NCBI GenBank assembly: GCA_028284445.1
Contig: JANQRS010000021.1
Coordinates: 124,001 to 188,000 of the forward strand
Length of the DNA: 64,000 bases
From: Calditrichia bacterium
Lineage (GTDB): Bacteria; Calditrichota; Calditrichia; RBG-13-44-9; J075
Reading direction: 5' to 3'
Of the stretch, positions 25,089 through 34,142 are shown piece after piece. The number at the start of each line of letters is the position of its first letter. The first letter of the stretch is position 1. The notes below the pieces were generated by a model. The model saw nothing but the letters and a program-made list of their open reading frames with translations, was not told the origin of the DNA and ran no database searches. The position numbers and the translations under genes are program-made.

Positions 25089-27257
25089 ATGAAGAAACTA
25101 ACCAAGATGTGGCTGGTCTGCCTGGTCACAGCTATAGCCTTGCAGGGATGCAGCGCCTTCAAATATCAGCGAGATTCCACCAGCAGCATTTCTGTTCCCT
25201 CAAAGAATGTTCTGGCAGTGATCGGGCCACATGTTGATGCCATGATGGAAGCCTACAATGATGGCGATATGAGGGCCGCCCGCGGCAATCTTGAAACGGC
25301 CCTGCGCATGCTTGACATGACAGACCTGACAAACAATGCGGATAAAATAGACTTTATTCACACGCATTATCCCGCTCCCTATCGAGAAATTTCGATACGG
25401 GACATAGCGACACAGCTGCTGAGAATCAAGTATACCGCACCGGCAAACGTCGATGTGGCCCAAAGCGCCAGCGTGCTGGCAGATCTCGAAGAGAGTCGCT
25501 CTCTCCCGCGGCAAGCCACACGATCAAAACCGGCCTTCTCGCGTGATTTGCACGGATTTATCCGTGAAGAGATTTATGCAGTTGCCCTGGAAATGGGCGA
25601 GGATCGTGATTTTAAACTGCCCGATGATTTTGTCGACGAGATCGAAAACTATATTCGCCAGTTCCAGACCGTACCCCGCTACAACAAATTCTTCAACAAT
25701 GCATTGCGGCGCTCTCGCAAATATATTCCGGCCCTCAAACATCATTTTGAAGGCAACGGATTCCCATCAGAAATCATGTATCTGGCCTTCATTGAATCGG
25801 CGTTCAATCCGATTGCCGTCAGCCGGGCAAACGCCGCAGGTATGTTCCAATTCATCAAATCAACCGGTAAGGCGTACGGCCTAACCATCAACAATGGCAT
25901 TGACGAGCGCTTTTCACCTCATGCGGCGGCAAAAGCGTCCAGCGATTATTTGCATGACCTGGTGCTGGAGCTTGGTAGCTTTACCCTTGCGCTCAGTTCT
26001 TATAATTCAGGCGCGGGTAAAACGCGACGTGCCTTGCGACAACTGGACGATTTCCGGGACCGCAGCTTTTGGGCACTCAGAGAGAAGACCAGTGTCTTAA
26101 AAAGTGAAACCCGCGAATATGTGCCGCAGATTTTTGCGGCCATCGTTGCAGCAAAGCCTGGCAATGCAGCCCGATTTGGATTTAAAGACATTCCTTTTCC
26201 GAACAAATCCGACTATCGCATGGTTATTGTGCCCCATTCGATGAATCTGAACACCTTCTCCAGAGAAGCGGATATTCGCCTTGATCGATTGCGGCGGTTG
26301 AATCCGGATTTGGAACCCACAGCAACGAAAACGCCATCACGCGTAATCGACTATCCCCTATTTGTGCCGCGCGGGACGGAGAAGCGGGCTGCGAACGCTA
26401 TCAAGAAATTGAGTAAGAAACCGGTTGTCGCTCGCAAGAATTCATCACGAAGCAAAAAGAAGACAAGTACAAAGATCGCCGCCACGCCGGTTTTCAGAAA
26501 TAGTGCCGGGGACGTCAAATACCGCGTACAAAGCGGTAACACCGTCAGGCAAATTTCTGAGTGGTTTGACGTCAGCAGTCAGCAATTGCAAAGCTGGAAC
26601 CCAACATTGAAAAAGCGTGGTATTCGACAAGGTGACGTGGTTATTATCAAAGACCCTGAGCTCCGTTGGCAAACGCTCACACACACGATCAGGAAAGGCG
26701 AATCTTTGTCACACTTATCTGATCGCTACAATATCAAAATTCGCAAAATCAAAGCCTGGAACGGGATTGCCGGCAACACTATTCATGCCGGCAAGAAAGT
26801 GGTCCTCTATAGAAGCAGCTCCGTTTCACGCCCGGTTCGTCCCCAGGCCGCAAAACTGGCCGGCGTTCGTCTATCATCCTCAAGGAGCAGCCAGACGCGG
26901 ACGACCAACAGTGGCAGGGTGGTCACGGAGCAAAGAATCTCCAGCGGGGAGACCTTCCTCTATGCGGTAAAAGACGGGAATACGCTTGGTGAGATTGCTG
27001 CCTTGTTTAAAGTGAGCCAGGCCAACCTGAAGCGCTGGAACAGTTTAAGATCCAGCAGTATCCGGGTAGGTCAAAAGCTAAAAGTGATTTCATCACGATC
27101 GATGCGCTTTTACAAATACAAAGTGAGTTCCGGCGATACGTTCAACAATATTGCGGCTCGATTCGAAGGCAACTCTAAAGTCATTCGCATTGTCAATGGC
27201 AAATACACCGAATCCCTGCGCAACGGCGAAGTGATCAATATTTTTGTAATGAATTAA
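25089..27257 (+). CDS. MltD-like lytic transglycosylase lipoprotein with four LysM domains
   Basis: This 722-residue protein has a lipobox (LQGC, Cys21), then an SLT domain with catalytic Glu236 in IESAFNP, followed by AAGMFQFI and the YNSGAG motif. It would cleave glycan strands to 1,6-anhydro ends in the periplasm. Four LysM modules follow at about 476-520, 531-575, 620-665 and 673-718, each with the GxT/S...I...F pattern, spaced by Lys/Ser-rich linkers. E. coli MltD has two LysM. It lies between rho and an ECF sigma gene and is probably separately transcribed. Confidence 0.92.
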   Translation: MKKLTKMWLVCLVTAIALQGCSAFKYQRDSTSSISVPSKNVLAVIGPHVDAMMEAYNDGDMRAARGNLETALRMLDMTDLTNNADKIDFIHTHYPAPYREISIRDIATQLLRIKYTAPANVDVAQSASVLADLEESRSLPRQATRSKPAFSRDLHGFIREEIYAVALEMGEDRDFKLPDDFVDEIENYIRQFQTVPRYNKFFNNALRRSRKYIPALKHHFEGNGFPSEIMYLAFIESAFNPIAVSRANAAGMFQFIKSTGKAYGLTINNGIDERFSPHAAAKASSDYLHDLVLELGSFTLALSSYNSGAGKTRRALRQLDDFRDRSFWALREKTSVLKSETREYVPQIFAAIVAAKPGNAARFGFKDIPFPNKSDYRMVIVPHSMNLNTFSREADIRLDRLRRLNPDLEPTATKTPSRVIDYPLFVPRGTEKRAANAIKKLSKKPVVARKNSSRSKKKTSTKIAATPVFRNSAGDVKYRVQSGNTVRQISEWFDVSSQQLQSWNPTLKKRGIRQGDVVIIKDPELRWQTLTHTIRKGESLSHLSDRYNIKIRKIKAWNGIAGNTIHAGKKVVLYRSSSVSRPVRPQAAKLAGVRLSSSRSSQTRTTNSGRVVTEQRISSGETFLYAVKDGNTLGEIAALFKVSQANLKRWNSLRSSSIRVGQKLKVISSRSMRFYKYKVSSGDTFNNIAARFEGNSKVIRIVNGKYTESLRNGEVINIFVMN

Positions 27258-27298
27258 TTTATCCCTGCCCGTTACCTTTTTCCTCTATCATCGTTTGC

Positions 27299-27898
27299 AT
27301 GGGTATGGATTGTCAACTAGACATGCTATCGGATGAAGATCTGATGCACGCGTTTGCGGGTGGAAACTTCGCCGCCTTCCAGCACATCTTTGATCGATAC
27401 AGCGAACGCATTTACAACTACTTCCTTGCCAACACCGGCAATATTCCGCAGTCAGAAGACCTGACCCAGGAATGCTTCTTGCGGCTAACCGAATCCAGGC
27501 AGCGCTACCAATCCAGCAGTCGCTTTTCCAGCTGGCTATTTACCATTGCCATCAACCTTATCAGAGATCGTTTCCGGCAAAAACGCCGCTGGCAATTGCG
27601 TTTTTCCAGTAAGCCATTCGACGAGAACGGCGCAGATAGTCCGCGCCAGAACGCTCATCCCCACAACCAGCTCCAGGAATCGGAAATCTCCGCTATCCTT
27701 CGGCGCCAACTATCAGCCCTTCCATCACAGCAACGAGAGGCGATACTGCTAAGCAAATATCATGGATTCAGTTTTGAGGAAATTGGCGATATGCTGGGGA
27801 TCTCAGCGAAAGCAGCCAAACAAAAAGCCTATCGCGGATTAAAGACATTGCGCGCACGCCTGGCGCATTTGCAGGAGGAGATAAACAATGACATGTAA
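27299..27898 (+). CDS. ECF-type RNA polymerase sigma factor
   Basis: This 199-residue protein has sigma region 2 (DLMHAFAGGNFAAFQHIFDRYSERIYNYF...SEDLTQECFLRLTES, then RFSSWLFTIAINLIRDRFR) and region 4 (ALPSQQREAILLSKYHGFSFEEIGDMLGISAKAAKQKAYRGLKTLRARL). The spacing is typical of ECF factors. The start is ATG at 27299 or 27305; neither has a strong ribosome site. The 3' end overlaps the next gene by 11 bases, and that gene encodes its probable membrane anti-sigma factor. Confidence 0.9.
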   Translation: MGMDCQLDMLSDEDLMHAFAGGNFAAFQHIFDRYSERIYNYFLANTGNIPQSEDLTQECFLRLTESRQRYQSSSRFSSWLFTIAINLIRDRFRQKRRWQLRFSSKPFDENGADSPRQNAHPHNQLQESEISAILRRQLSALPSQQREAILLSKYHGFSFEEIGDMLGISAKAAKQKAYRGLKTLRARLAHLQEEINNDM

Positions 27899-28757
27899 AT
27901 ATACCGATAAAATTCTGGGCGATCTGCTGACTACCAACGGAGAAAGCACTCTCAGCGCCGAAGACCGCTCTCACATCGATCACTGTCCGGTTTGTCGCCT
28001 GGCATACAACGAATCTCGCCAAACCTGGTCAATGTTGGATAATTTAGAACAGGCAACACCTGCCCCGGCGCTGCGAATGCGGACTTTCAATGCTGTTTCG
28101 GCAACTCTCAAGGCACCGCATGCAGCTGTCGATGCGAAATCATCACGTATCAAGACATTTGCATTACCGGTTGTATTCGGCACCCTCTCAGCGGCTATTT
28201 CCCTCGCATTATTGTATCTGGCGCCGATAAAACTCTCGACGCCCGGTCCAACAGTGACTGTCATTTTCCTGTTCTGGATTGCTTTATATGCTGAAGTCTT
28301 TCGCTGGCTCTCGCCGGAAGCAGGAAATCAGGGAGCGATCAGTCAATGGATTGCCCGTGCCTCTCTGATCGCGATGAGCCTCTTCCTGGTCTTTTCATTT
28401 CTGCAACCGGTCCCCAGCTGTGTGGCGATGTGCGAAACGGCCACGGGTTCCATTATCGGCAGCGGTGTATGGCTTGAGCGCAACGCCTTTTGCCTATTCG
28501 GTATGCTCTATGCCTTTTTGCCCACGCTCTTTGCCACGGTGTTTTCCCGCTCCCAGGCGGTTATGCGTCCCATCATTCATGGCAGCGCCGCCGGGTTAGC
28601 CTTCCTGTTAATTTCCGCGCCGGGTATTATATTGCAATGCCCGGAATGGACAGCGGGAATCGTTGTTAGCTGGACAGTCGGGGCTTTATTGGGCTCACTT
28701 GGCGGCGGTACTATCGGAACCTGGATAAAAGTCCGCGGCGGCCTTGTCAGCGGATAA
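27888..28757 (+). CDS. Membrane anti-sigma factor: zinc-finger domain plus NrsF-like membrane domain
   Basis: This 289-residue protein opens with a zinc-binding HxxxCxxC motif (His29, Cys33, Cys36) of the zf-HC2 type, which holds ECF sigma factors. About six membrane helices follow (from about residue 95 on). The segment AAGLAFLLISAPGIILQCPEW...GALLGSLGGG recalls NrsF/DUF1109 anti-sigma proteins. The 11-base overlap with the sigma gene supports partnership. Cys pairs sit in a periplasmic-looking loop (PSCVAMCE) and could sense metal or redox stress; that is inference. Confidence 0.78.
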   Translation: MTCKYTDKILGDLLTTNGESTLSAEDRSHIDHCPVCRLAYNESRQTWSMLDNLEQATPAPALRMRTFNAVSATLKAPHAAVDAKSSRIKTFALPVVFGTLSAAISLALLYLAPIKLSTPGPTVTVIFLFWIALYAEVFRWLSPEAGNQGAISQWIARASLIAMSLFLVFSFLQPVPSCVAMCETATGSIIGSGVWLERNAFCLFGMLYAFLPTLFATVFSRSQAVMRPIIHGSAAGLAFLLISAPGIILQCPEWTAGIVVSWTVGALLGSLGGGTIGTWIKVRGGLVSG

Positions 28758-28858
28758 TCTCCCCTCCGTTACCTTTTGGAAATATCGGCGTTTGCAAGGG
28801 TGAAAGGCATAGACAAGTCTTTTGCTTTTAACGCCCGCTGTAAAGAAAGGATATGGAC

Positions 28859-28990
28859 ATGAAAAAATCGATTATTACAGCCATTTTTATCTCACTGGTA
28901 GCACTTGGTAGTTTTGCATTCTCATCCGATGAAGCCCCGGCAGCGAATGATGATTGTTGCCCAATTGAATGCTGCATCCTCGGCGACTAA
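28859..28990 (+). CDS. Tiny exported Cys-rich peptide
   Basis: This 43-residue frame, too short for most gene finders, has AAAGGA at a suitable distance from its ATG. A signal peptide (KKSIITAIFISLVALGSFAFS) leaves a mature tail of about 20 residues: SDEAPAANDDCCPIECCILGD, in which CC and CC are four residues apart. It lies 101 bases after the anti-sigma gene and two RNA hairpins follow it. Four paired Cys in so short an exported peptide suggest metal binding or redox chemistry. No family was recognised. Confidence 0.65.
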   Translation: MKKSIITAIFISLVALGSFAFSSDEAPAANDDCCPIECCILGD

Positions 28991-28998
28991 AAACCGTC

Positions 28999-29051
28999 AC
29001 AGACCAATGACCTCCTCAAACCAACCGGCTTTGAGACACTCACTGGTCTGT
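28999..29051 (+). terminator. Nested hairpin behind the Cys-rich peptide gene
   Basis: ACAGACCA...TGGTCTGT forms the outer stem, with one inner mismatch and a further GA/TC. CTCAAA/TTTGAG forms an inner stem. There is no T-run, so it may be a processing or protecting structure rather than an intrinsic terminator. Confidence 0.45.
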
Positions 29052-29110
29052 CTGGACTGAACAAGAATAGCAAGTACAATTAACCGAAACCAGCGGGTGT
29101 TCACAATATC

Positions 29111-29142
29111 AGGAAACCCGGGAAAGTATTCCCGGGTTTCCT
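29111..29142. terminator. Perfect 14-bp hairpin
   Basis: AGGAAACCCGGGAA and its exact complement flank the loop AGTA. It lies 120 bases behind the Cys-rich peptide gene, with no gene in between. Only a weak T-rich stretch follows (TTTTAT 13 bases on), so Rho-independent action is uncertain. Confidence 0.6.
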
Positions 29143-29605
29143 GCCGTACAGCATTTTATAAATTCCCTGTTTGTTATTGCATTTTCTGCCTGCCAGATGT
29201 AGCTTTCCAAGAGCATTCAATTATGAAGCTTTTTGTATAAACAGACCTGTATTCTAACGTTTTTTTCATAATTTGCAAGCGGGTTGTTTACACCTCCTCT
29301 ACAGCACATTTTTGATCGACAAATGGATGATTGTCATCACAGCGCAGCTGGCCAAAATCCGTGTAATTGTAAGCGTCATTACAATATAGTTCTACGAATC
29401 CCCATCATCATTGGGATACAGTGAAGTACCCCAAATTCAGCAAGCTGAGATTTTTCCGCAATTACTGCGTCTTGTTCTATAGGCCTTTGAACATTTGAGT
29501 AGTTTGTGCCGGTTTCTGCCAAAATCTACCTTTTGCTGAAAAATTATGGTCGATAATGAGGATGCGTCGACGTTATTAGGGAGTCACAGGACGTGGAGAA
29601 TTTAG

Positions 29606-30748
29606 ATGTCTATTGAGATACAAGAGCTGAATACCTTTCGGGAGTTTATTGAACTCGAAAATGAGTGGAATGAACTCGTAGAAGATAGTTATTACAATGC
29701 CCCATTCGTACGCCATGAATGGTTTCGCGTTTGGTGGCAAAGTTTTGGTGATAACGACAAACTGGTCGTTATCCTCGCCCGTGAAAACGGGCGCCTCCTT
29801 TTTGCCATGCCGCTGGTCGAAAAGCATGTTAGCGTTATGGGCAAAAAGTTCTTCATTTTACAATCGCTAACCAACTCGCATTCCTTTCGCTATACCTTTG
29901 TTCTGCGAAAATCACGAGATGATGTCATCAACGACGTCTGGAAGTACTTCCAGTCACGTTCACAGAAATGGCATCTGATGATTCTCCAGGAAATGCCCTC
30001 GGATGCCGTCGACTACGAGCGGCTACTTAACGTCGCCAGCGACAATAGCCATCACACCGGTGTGTGGATCAAAGGGATGTCACCTTATTTGCCGGTCGAA
30101 GGCGACTGGGAGGGTTTCACTAAAAGCCTTCAAAAGAAATTTCGTCAGAACCTTCGCCGCCGCCGCAAAAAGCTGGCAGAATTCGGTGAGGTCGATTTTA
30201 CAGTGGCCAGGACCCGGGACCAGGTCCCAACTGTCCTACCTGCCGGTTTGGCAATCGAGAAGAAGAGCTGGAAAGGTGATAATGGGTCAGCAATAGCCTG
30301 CTCGGATCGCCTCGTCAATTTTTATACCGAACTGGCCAATGTTGCTGCTGACCGCGGCTGGTTACGCATGTCTCGGCTGTCTGTCGGCGGAAAAGATATC
30401 GCTTTCGACTACGGTCTGGAATATGCCAACCAACGATTCTGCATGAAAATTGCCTACGATCCGGAGTTCCACAAGAATTCGCCCGGTCAATTACTGGCCG
30501 CAGACATTCTGCAGGAATGTTACGGAAACAGCATCAACGAGGTCGATTTCCTTGGTCTGGAAACTAAGCAGAAACTGGATTGGACCAAGCAATCGCGAAA
30601 GATTGTCTGGCTGTTTATCTACAACAGAACGGCCCTGGCAAGCTTGCATTACCTCTACAAATTCCAGGTGAAGCGCCGCCTCAAGGAAGCCCAGGAGAAC
30701 AATCCGGCGATGATGTCTCTGCAGGCATTGAAGTTTATCGGGAAGTGA
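29606..30748 (+). CDS. FemAB/BcsL-like GNAT acyltransferase
   Basis: This 380-residue protein has the double-GNAT pattern of the CelD/BcsL and FemAB-like families. WRVWWQSFGDN-type sequence lies near the N-terminus. The positively charged segment KSLQKKFRQNLRRRRKKL is followed by the second GNAT core (DIAFDYGLEYANQRFCMKIAYDPEFHKNSPGQLLAADIL...EVDFLG). Such enzymes acylate cell-wall or exopolysaccharide precursors in the cytoplasm. GGAG lies 7 bases before the ATG. It is isolated from other polysaccharide genes here, so its target is unknown. Confidence 0.8.
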   Translation: MSIEIQELNTFREFIELENEWNELVEDSYYNAPFVRHEWFRVWWQSFGDNDKLVVILARENGRLLFAMPLVEKHVSVMGKKFFILQSLTNSHSFRYTFVLRKSRDDVINDVWKYFQSRSQKWHLMILQEMPSDAVDYERLLNVASDNSHHTGVWIKGMSPYLPVEGDWEGFTKSLQKKFRQNLRRRRKKLAEFGEVDFTVARTRDQVPTVLPAGLAIEKKSWKGDNGSAIACSDRLVNFYTELANVAADRGWLRMSRLSVGGKDIAFDYGLEYANQRFCMKIAYDPEFHKNSPGQLLAADILQECYGNSINEVDFLGLETKQKLDWTKQSRKIVWLFIYNRTALASLHYLYKFQVKRRLKEAQENNPAMMSLQALKFIGK

Positions 30749-30832
30749 GAAATCGGTGACCGATCGGTTGAATCGTTAAAATGTGAAGACGTTAAAGCGG
30801 CAAAGCATTGTGGCGTGAATTCATATTGGCCG

Positions 30833-30860
30833 CATTTGTCATTTGACATTCGTCATTTTT
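30833..30860. repeat. Short decayed heptanucleotide array (GTCATTT type)
   Basis: Roughly four units with 7-base spacing: ATTTGTC, ATTTGAC, ATTCGTC, ATTTTTT. The same unit recurs at 42615-42648 and 49547-49584. Confidence 0.55.
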
Positions 30861-30905
30861 TCCTGCCCAGTGCTACTGCTACTTTTTTCACTATGTCATT
30901 ACGCA

Positions 30906-30946
30906 CATCCCCCTGTATCCCCTTCGAAGGGGGACGCAGGGGGATG
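30906..30946. repeat. Intergenic CCCC-rich palindrome R6 (type B)
   Basis: CATCCCCCTGTATCCCC is mirrored, imperfectly, by GGGGGACGCAGGGGGATG around TTCGAA. It lies between convergent genes. Confidence 0.85.
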
Positions 30947-30963
30947 CCTGCTTGTAGGCGCAG

Positions 30964-33768
30964 TTACAACCCGAAGAAGATCTCTGTCTTTCTTGTTTCC
31001 GTATCCGGGAAATAGATATATCTCACGCCAACCACCAAAGTTGCCGGCAGCTGAAAAGGGTTTAAATGAAATTTCAGCTCGCCCCCTGTAGAACGTAGAT
31101 CATCAAAATTGAAATTATCCTCACCACGGCGCCAACGACTGCCGGCATCGTAGAAGAGATTAGCGGAAAGACTCTTGATGTACAGTGAGACATAGGGAAT
31201 ATGCCAGTCTAAGTAGGCAACAGGTCCGGCATAATTAAGCCGCAGCACCGTACTGCCGCCAGTTCCTCCGCCACTAAAGCCGCGAGGCAACGTCCGTTCA
31301 GTTTCCCAGAAGAAATTGCCGGTTTGCCGAACGTATCCGAAGAAGACCTGGAAGGCATCATGGTGACGTAATCCCGGCAAGAAAAAGCCGGAATTCAGTA
31401 AGAGCTGTTGCCCGTTAAATTTTTCGGAGGGATCCACTGACTCAAATTCTATTTGTAACGCCTGACCTTGCTGGATGATGCCAAGACCTCTTATCGGCGG
31501 CGGCACCAAATTGTTAAAGCGCAGGCTACCGAAAGCCGCGGTTTTGCGTTGGGCAAGTTGTGGAAATAGTGACGGTATCGCTTCCACTTCCCGGATCTGC
31601 GCCAATTCAACGCCGCCCGTCAACGACAGTGTCGTTTGATAATGATTGTTGCGCAAGGTCATCGGCAGCGTAATCGATGCAGCCCCGCCCAATTCTTTCC
31701 AGTAGGCGACGGTGTCTTCCCTTGACGAGATCAATGCTTCCTGATCATAAAAGGCGTCAAGGCCAAACACCGGCCAAAAACGACTATAACGCATTCGCAC
31801 ACGCGTATCGATCGTTTCGCGAAAAAGATCATAAGTAGCAACGCCCGTCCAGTTAAAGCGATAAAGCGGATCCATCGCCTGTACGATAGCACCGAAGCGG
31901 CCTTCCTCCGTGCTCCCAGATTGTTCGCTGATAATCCCCCAGCTGTGCGGCAGCATATAGCGAGCCGGCACCCGGTAAGATTTTACCGCATAGCGAGTGG
32001 TTGGAAGCGGCGGTTGCTTATGAGGCACATGATAAATGCGGGTGGGGAGCTTCTCCCGGAAAACGCTCTTGTCGACAGCCAGCCAATTTTCAGGGGCCAG
32101 ACGCATAAGCGCAACATCGAAACCCAGCGCTGAATAATTGCTAAATACCAATTCCCGTCCGTTGGGAGAAACGTCTGGTGCGAAGGCGCCGTAGCGGGCA
32201 TTGGTGACGCGAAAAAGACCGCCGGTGTTCAATTCCAGTGCCCATACATTGAAACGCCCATCCAGATCTGCCGAGAAAAACAGGTGCTTTCCATCCCGGC
32301 CAAACACCGGGTGGCTGAGTTGCCTCCGATGTGTGACAAACAGCGTATCCCGGGCGCCGTTTTTCAAGTCGATAATTTGAAGTGATTGCGTAGAATCATG
32401 GCGGACAACGACGGCCAGCTGCTGACCATCTGCCGAGTAGCGTGGGTAGCTATAGTAGGTAGCCTTATCGCGGGTTAAGGCAATGTCCTGGCCTTTCTCA
32501 AGATCCTTGATAATAATATTTGAATATAACCCTTCATTGACCACGCCAGCGATCTTCAGGCCATCTGGTGCAAGGTCCATCCACAACAAGCGCTGCGAGA
32601 TATCGTAATCGAGATAACGCTTATGTTCCAAATCAAATAAACGAACCTTGCTATGAATCTTCCAGGCCCAGCGGATATCGTCAACCGTTTCTGTCCAACC
32701 GAGTATTCCGTTTTGCACACTCAGGTTTTCCCCAATGCGACGTGGCAAAATTGTTTGCTCTTCACCGCCGGTCTCAAAAACCACCAGCTGCTGCCGGGCA
32801 TCAAAGCCGCTGCGGTAAGCAATCACTGAACCGTCGCTGGTCCAGCGTGGCGAGCGGTAATTGATAGGGACTTCGTTCTTGCGCAGATTTAGCAACTCAT
32901 ATTCAGTGAACCCCTCACGCTCCTCACGAGCCTTGAAATTCGCAGCAAGTTTCGCCATGGCAGCCTTGTAGTGAGCATCTAGAGATTTTCGGGTGGACAA
33001 ATGAACAGCTATGTTGAATCCGATCGGACCAAGCGGCACCCATCCATACCAATCCATGATTTTAGGACGAAGCCCCAGTTTTGTGGTATCGCTATCAATT
33101 TGCTGCGTTAAGTAATAACCGAGGTGATAAATCGACGGCACCAAATCCTTTTGCGAACCGAGATAAGCTTTCTGGTAGCGAAAGGTGCCTTTTTCGTTCA
33201 GTTGGGCGGCGAGGGCCATGTCGAAAGATGCGCTGCGCCCCCGTCCACCGCTGGTATAGGCAGTTTCCGTAAAGGTGGCATCCCCCTCAAGCCACCAGCC
33301 CGGATAGCCGATCGCCGGCAGCAACGCTCCCTGTTCACCGGTGGTTATTCTTGCCAACGCAATAAAGCCGGACCGCTTTTGCAACTGGACGATATGACGA
33401 AATTCGTGGGTTACCAGAATCCGCAGCCAGTCAACACCAGGTCCCATTAGCGGGAACTGCAGATCTGTCAGGAAGAGCTCCATTCGAAACGGAAAGAGGG
33501 TCACAAAAGCGTTGGCAATGTCGGTTTGGGTGTGAAGAATAATGGGTGTCTTGGGCGGGAAGTATTTGAGTTCATTACAAATCGGGAAATAAACCGATTC
33601 CGCCAAATTGGCTACATCTTGAGCAATGTTTTCAACTTCTGCAGGAAAAATCACCTGAAAGTGCTTCGTTTCAATAGTCTGCCAATTTAAATCCGGCGGA
33701 TGATTTTGGCGTGAAAAAGCAACGCCGATGAGGAGAACCGTCAGAAGGAGTATTTTCAGAATTTTCAT
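30964..33768 (-). CDS. Exported gluzincin-like metallopeptidase, TolB-type propeller and outer-membrane barrel in one chain
   Basis: This 934-residue protein has a signal peptide, then a metallopeptidase-like domain with the zinc motif HEFRH (121-125) and a downstream Glu161 (WWLEGD), as in M1-like gluzincins. Residues of about 290-600 carry WD40-like TolB propeller blades (SPRWTSDGSVIAYRSG, YPRYSADGQQLAVV, HPVFGRDGKHLFFS, APDVSPNGRELVFS). The C-terminal 280 or so residues alternate as beta-strands and contain NLFYDAGSRW and TLVVGVRYIYF, resembling an Omp85-like barrel that ends in FGL. It is probably anchored in the outer membrane with the peptidase facing either side. Confidence 0.82.
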   Translation of the reverse strand: MKILKILLLTVLLIGVAFSRQNHPPDLNWQTIETKHFQVIFPAEVENIAQDVANLAESVYFPICNELKYFPPKTPIILHTQTDIANAFVTLFPFRMELFLTDLQFPLMGPGVDWLRILVTHEFRHIVQLQKRSGFIALARITTGEQGALLPAIGYPGWWLEGDATFTETAYTSGGRGRSASFDMALAAQLNEKGTFRYQKAYLGSQKDLVPSIYHLGYYLTQQIDSDTTKLGLRPKIMDWYGWVPLGPIGFNIAVHLSTRKSLDAHYKAAMAKLAANFKAREEREGFTEYELLNLRKNEVPINYRSPRWTSDGSVIAYRSGFDARQQLVVFETGGEEQTILPRRIGENLSVQNGILGWTETVDDIRWAWKIHSKVRLFDLEHKRYLDYDISQRLLWMDLAPDGLKIAGVVNEGLYSNIIIKDLEKGQDIALTRDKATYYSYPRYSADGQQLAVVVRHDSTQSLQIIDLKNGARDTLFVTHRRQLSHPVFGRDGKHLFFSADLDGRFNVWALELNTGGLFRVTNARYGAFAPDVSPNGRELVFSNYSALGFDVALMRLAPENWLAVDKSVFREKLPTRIYHVPHKQPPLPTTRYAVKSYRVPARYMLPHSWGIISEQSGSTEEGRFGAIVQAMDPLYRFNWTGVATYDLFRETIDTRVRMRYSRFWPVFGLDAFYDQEALISSREDTVAYWKELGGAASITLPMTLRNNHYQTTLSLTGGVELAQIREVEAIPSLFPQLAQRKTAAFGSLRFNNLVPPPIRGLGIIQQGQALQIEFESVDPSEKFNGQQLLLNSGFFLPGLRHHDAFQVFFGYVRQTGNFFWETERTLPRGFSGGGTGGSTVLRLNYAGPVAYLDWHIPYVSLYIKSLSANLFYDAGSRWRRGEDNFNFDDLRSTGGELKFHLNPFQLPATLVVGVRYIYFPDTETRKTEIFFGL

Positions 33769-34142
33769 GTTGCAGATTTGCCTATTTGCTGATTTCCAGA
33801 ATTGCTGATTTGTTGATTTGCCCTTTTGCAGATTTTAATAGAAACAATATGACCAATAAACAATATGTGATCTACTACTATTTTCAGTTTCCGGTTATTC
33901 GTTAAATATGTCGCAATTGTCATGCCACCACCAACCCGCCTGTCAATGAAGTTTACAGTTTTCATTGTCGAGAATTCACGTATTGCCTGTAAAAACCGAT
34001 ACTTAGCGTTGAAGCGTGATCAACACACCTGATTGGCAGGGATTTTGTTCCATCATCAGACATGTATCGCACGTTATGGAAGGGATTTATCAAATGGGAC
34101 GCCTGTTGCGTCTTTATACACCCTAAAACATGGAGCGTTTTG
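33769..34142. other. Intergenic region with degenerate TTTGC-rich repeats
   Basis: This interval between divergent genes contains irregular repeats of GCTGATTT/GCAGATTT (33775-33836), a loose 8-9 base period unlike the strict heptamer arrays. An open frame from 34062 runs into the NlpC gene but has no ribosome site. Confidence 0.5.

Larger units (their letters stand above)
28991..29605. other. Gene-free interval with two hairpins
   Basis: Beyond the two hairpins (28999-29051 and 29111-29142), these 615 bases show no open frame with a ribosome site and no repeat. The promoter of the acyltransferase gene at 29606 must lie here but was not identified. Confidence 0.5.
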
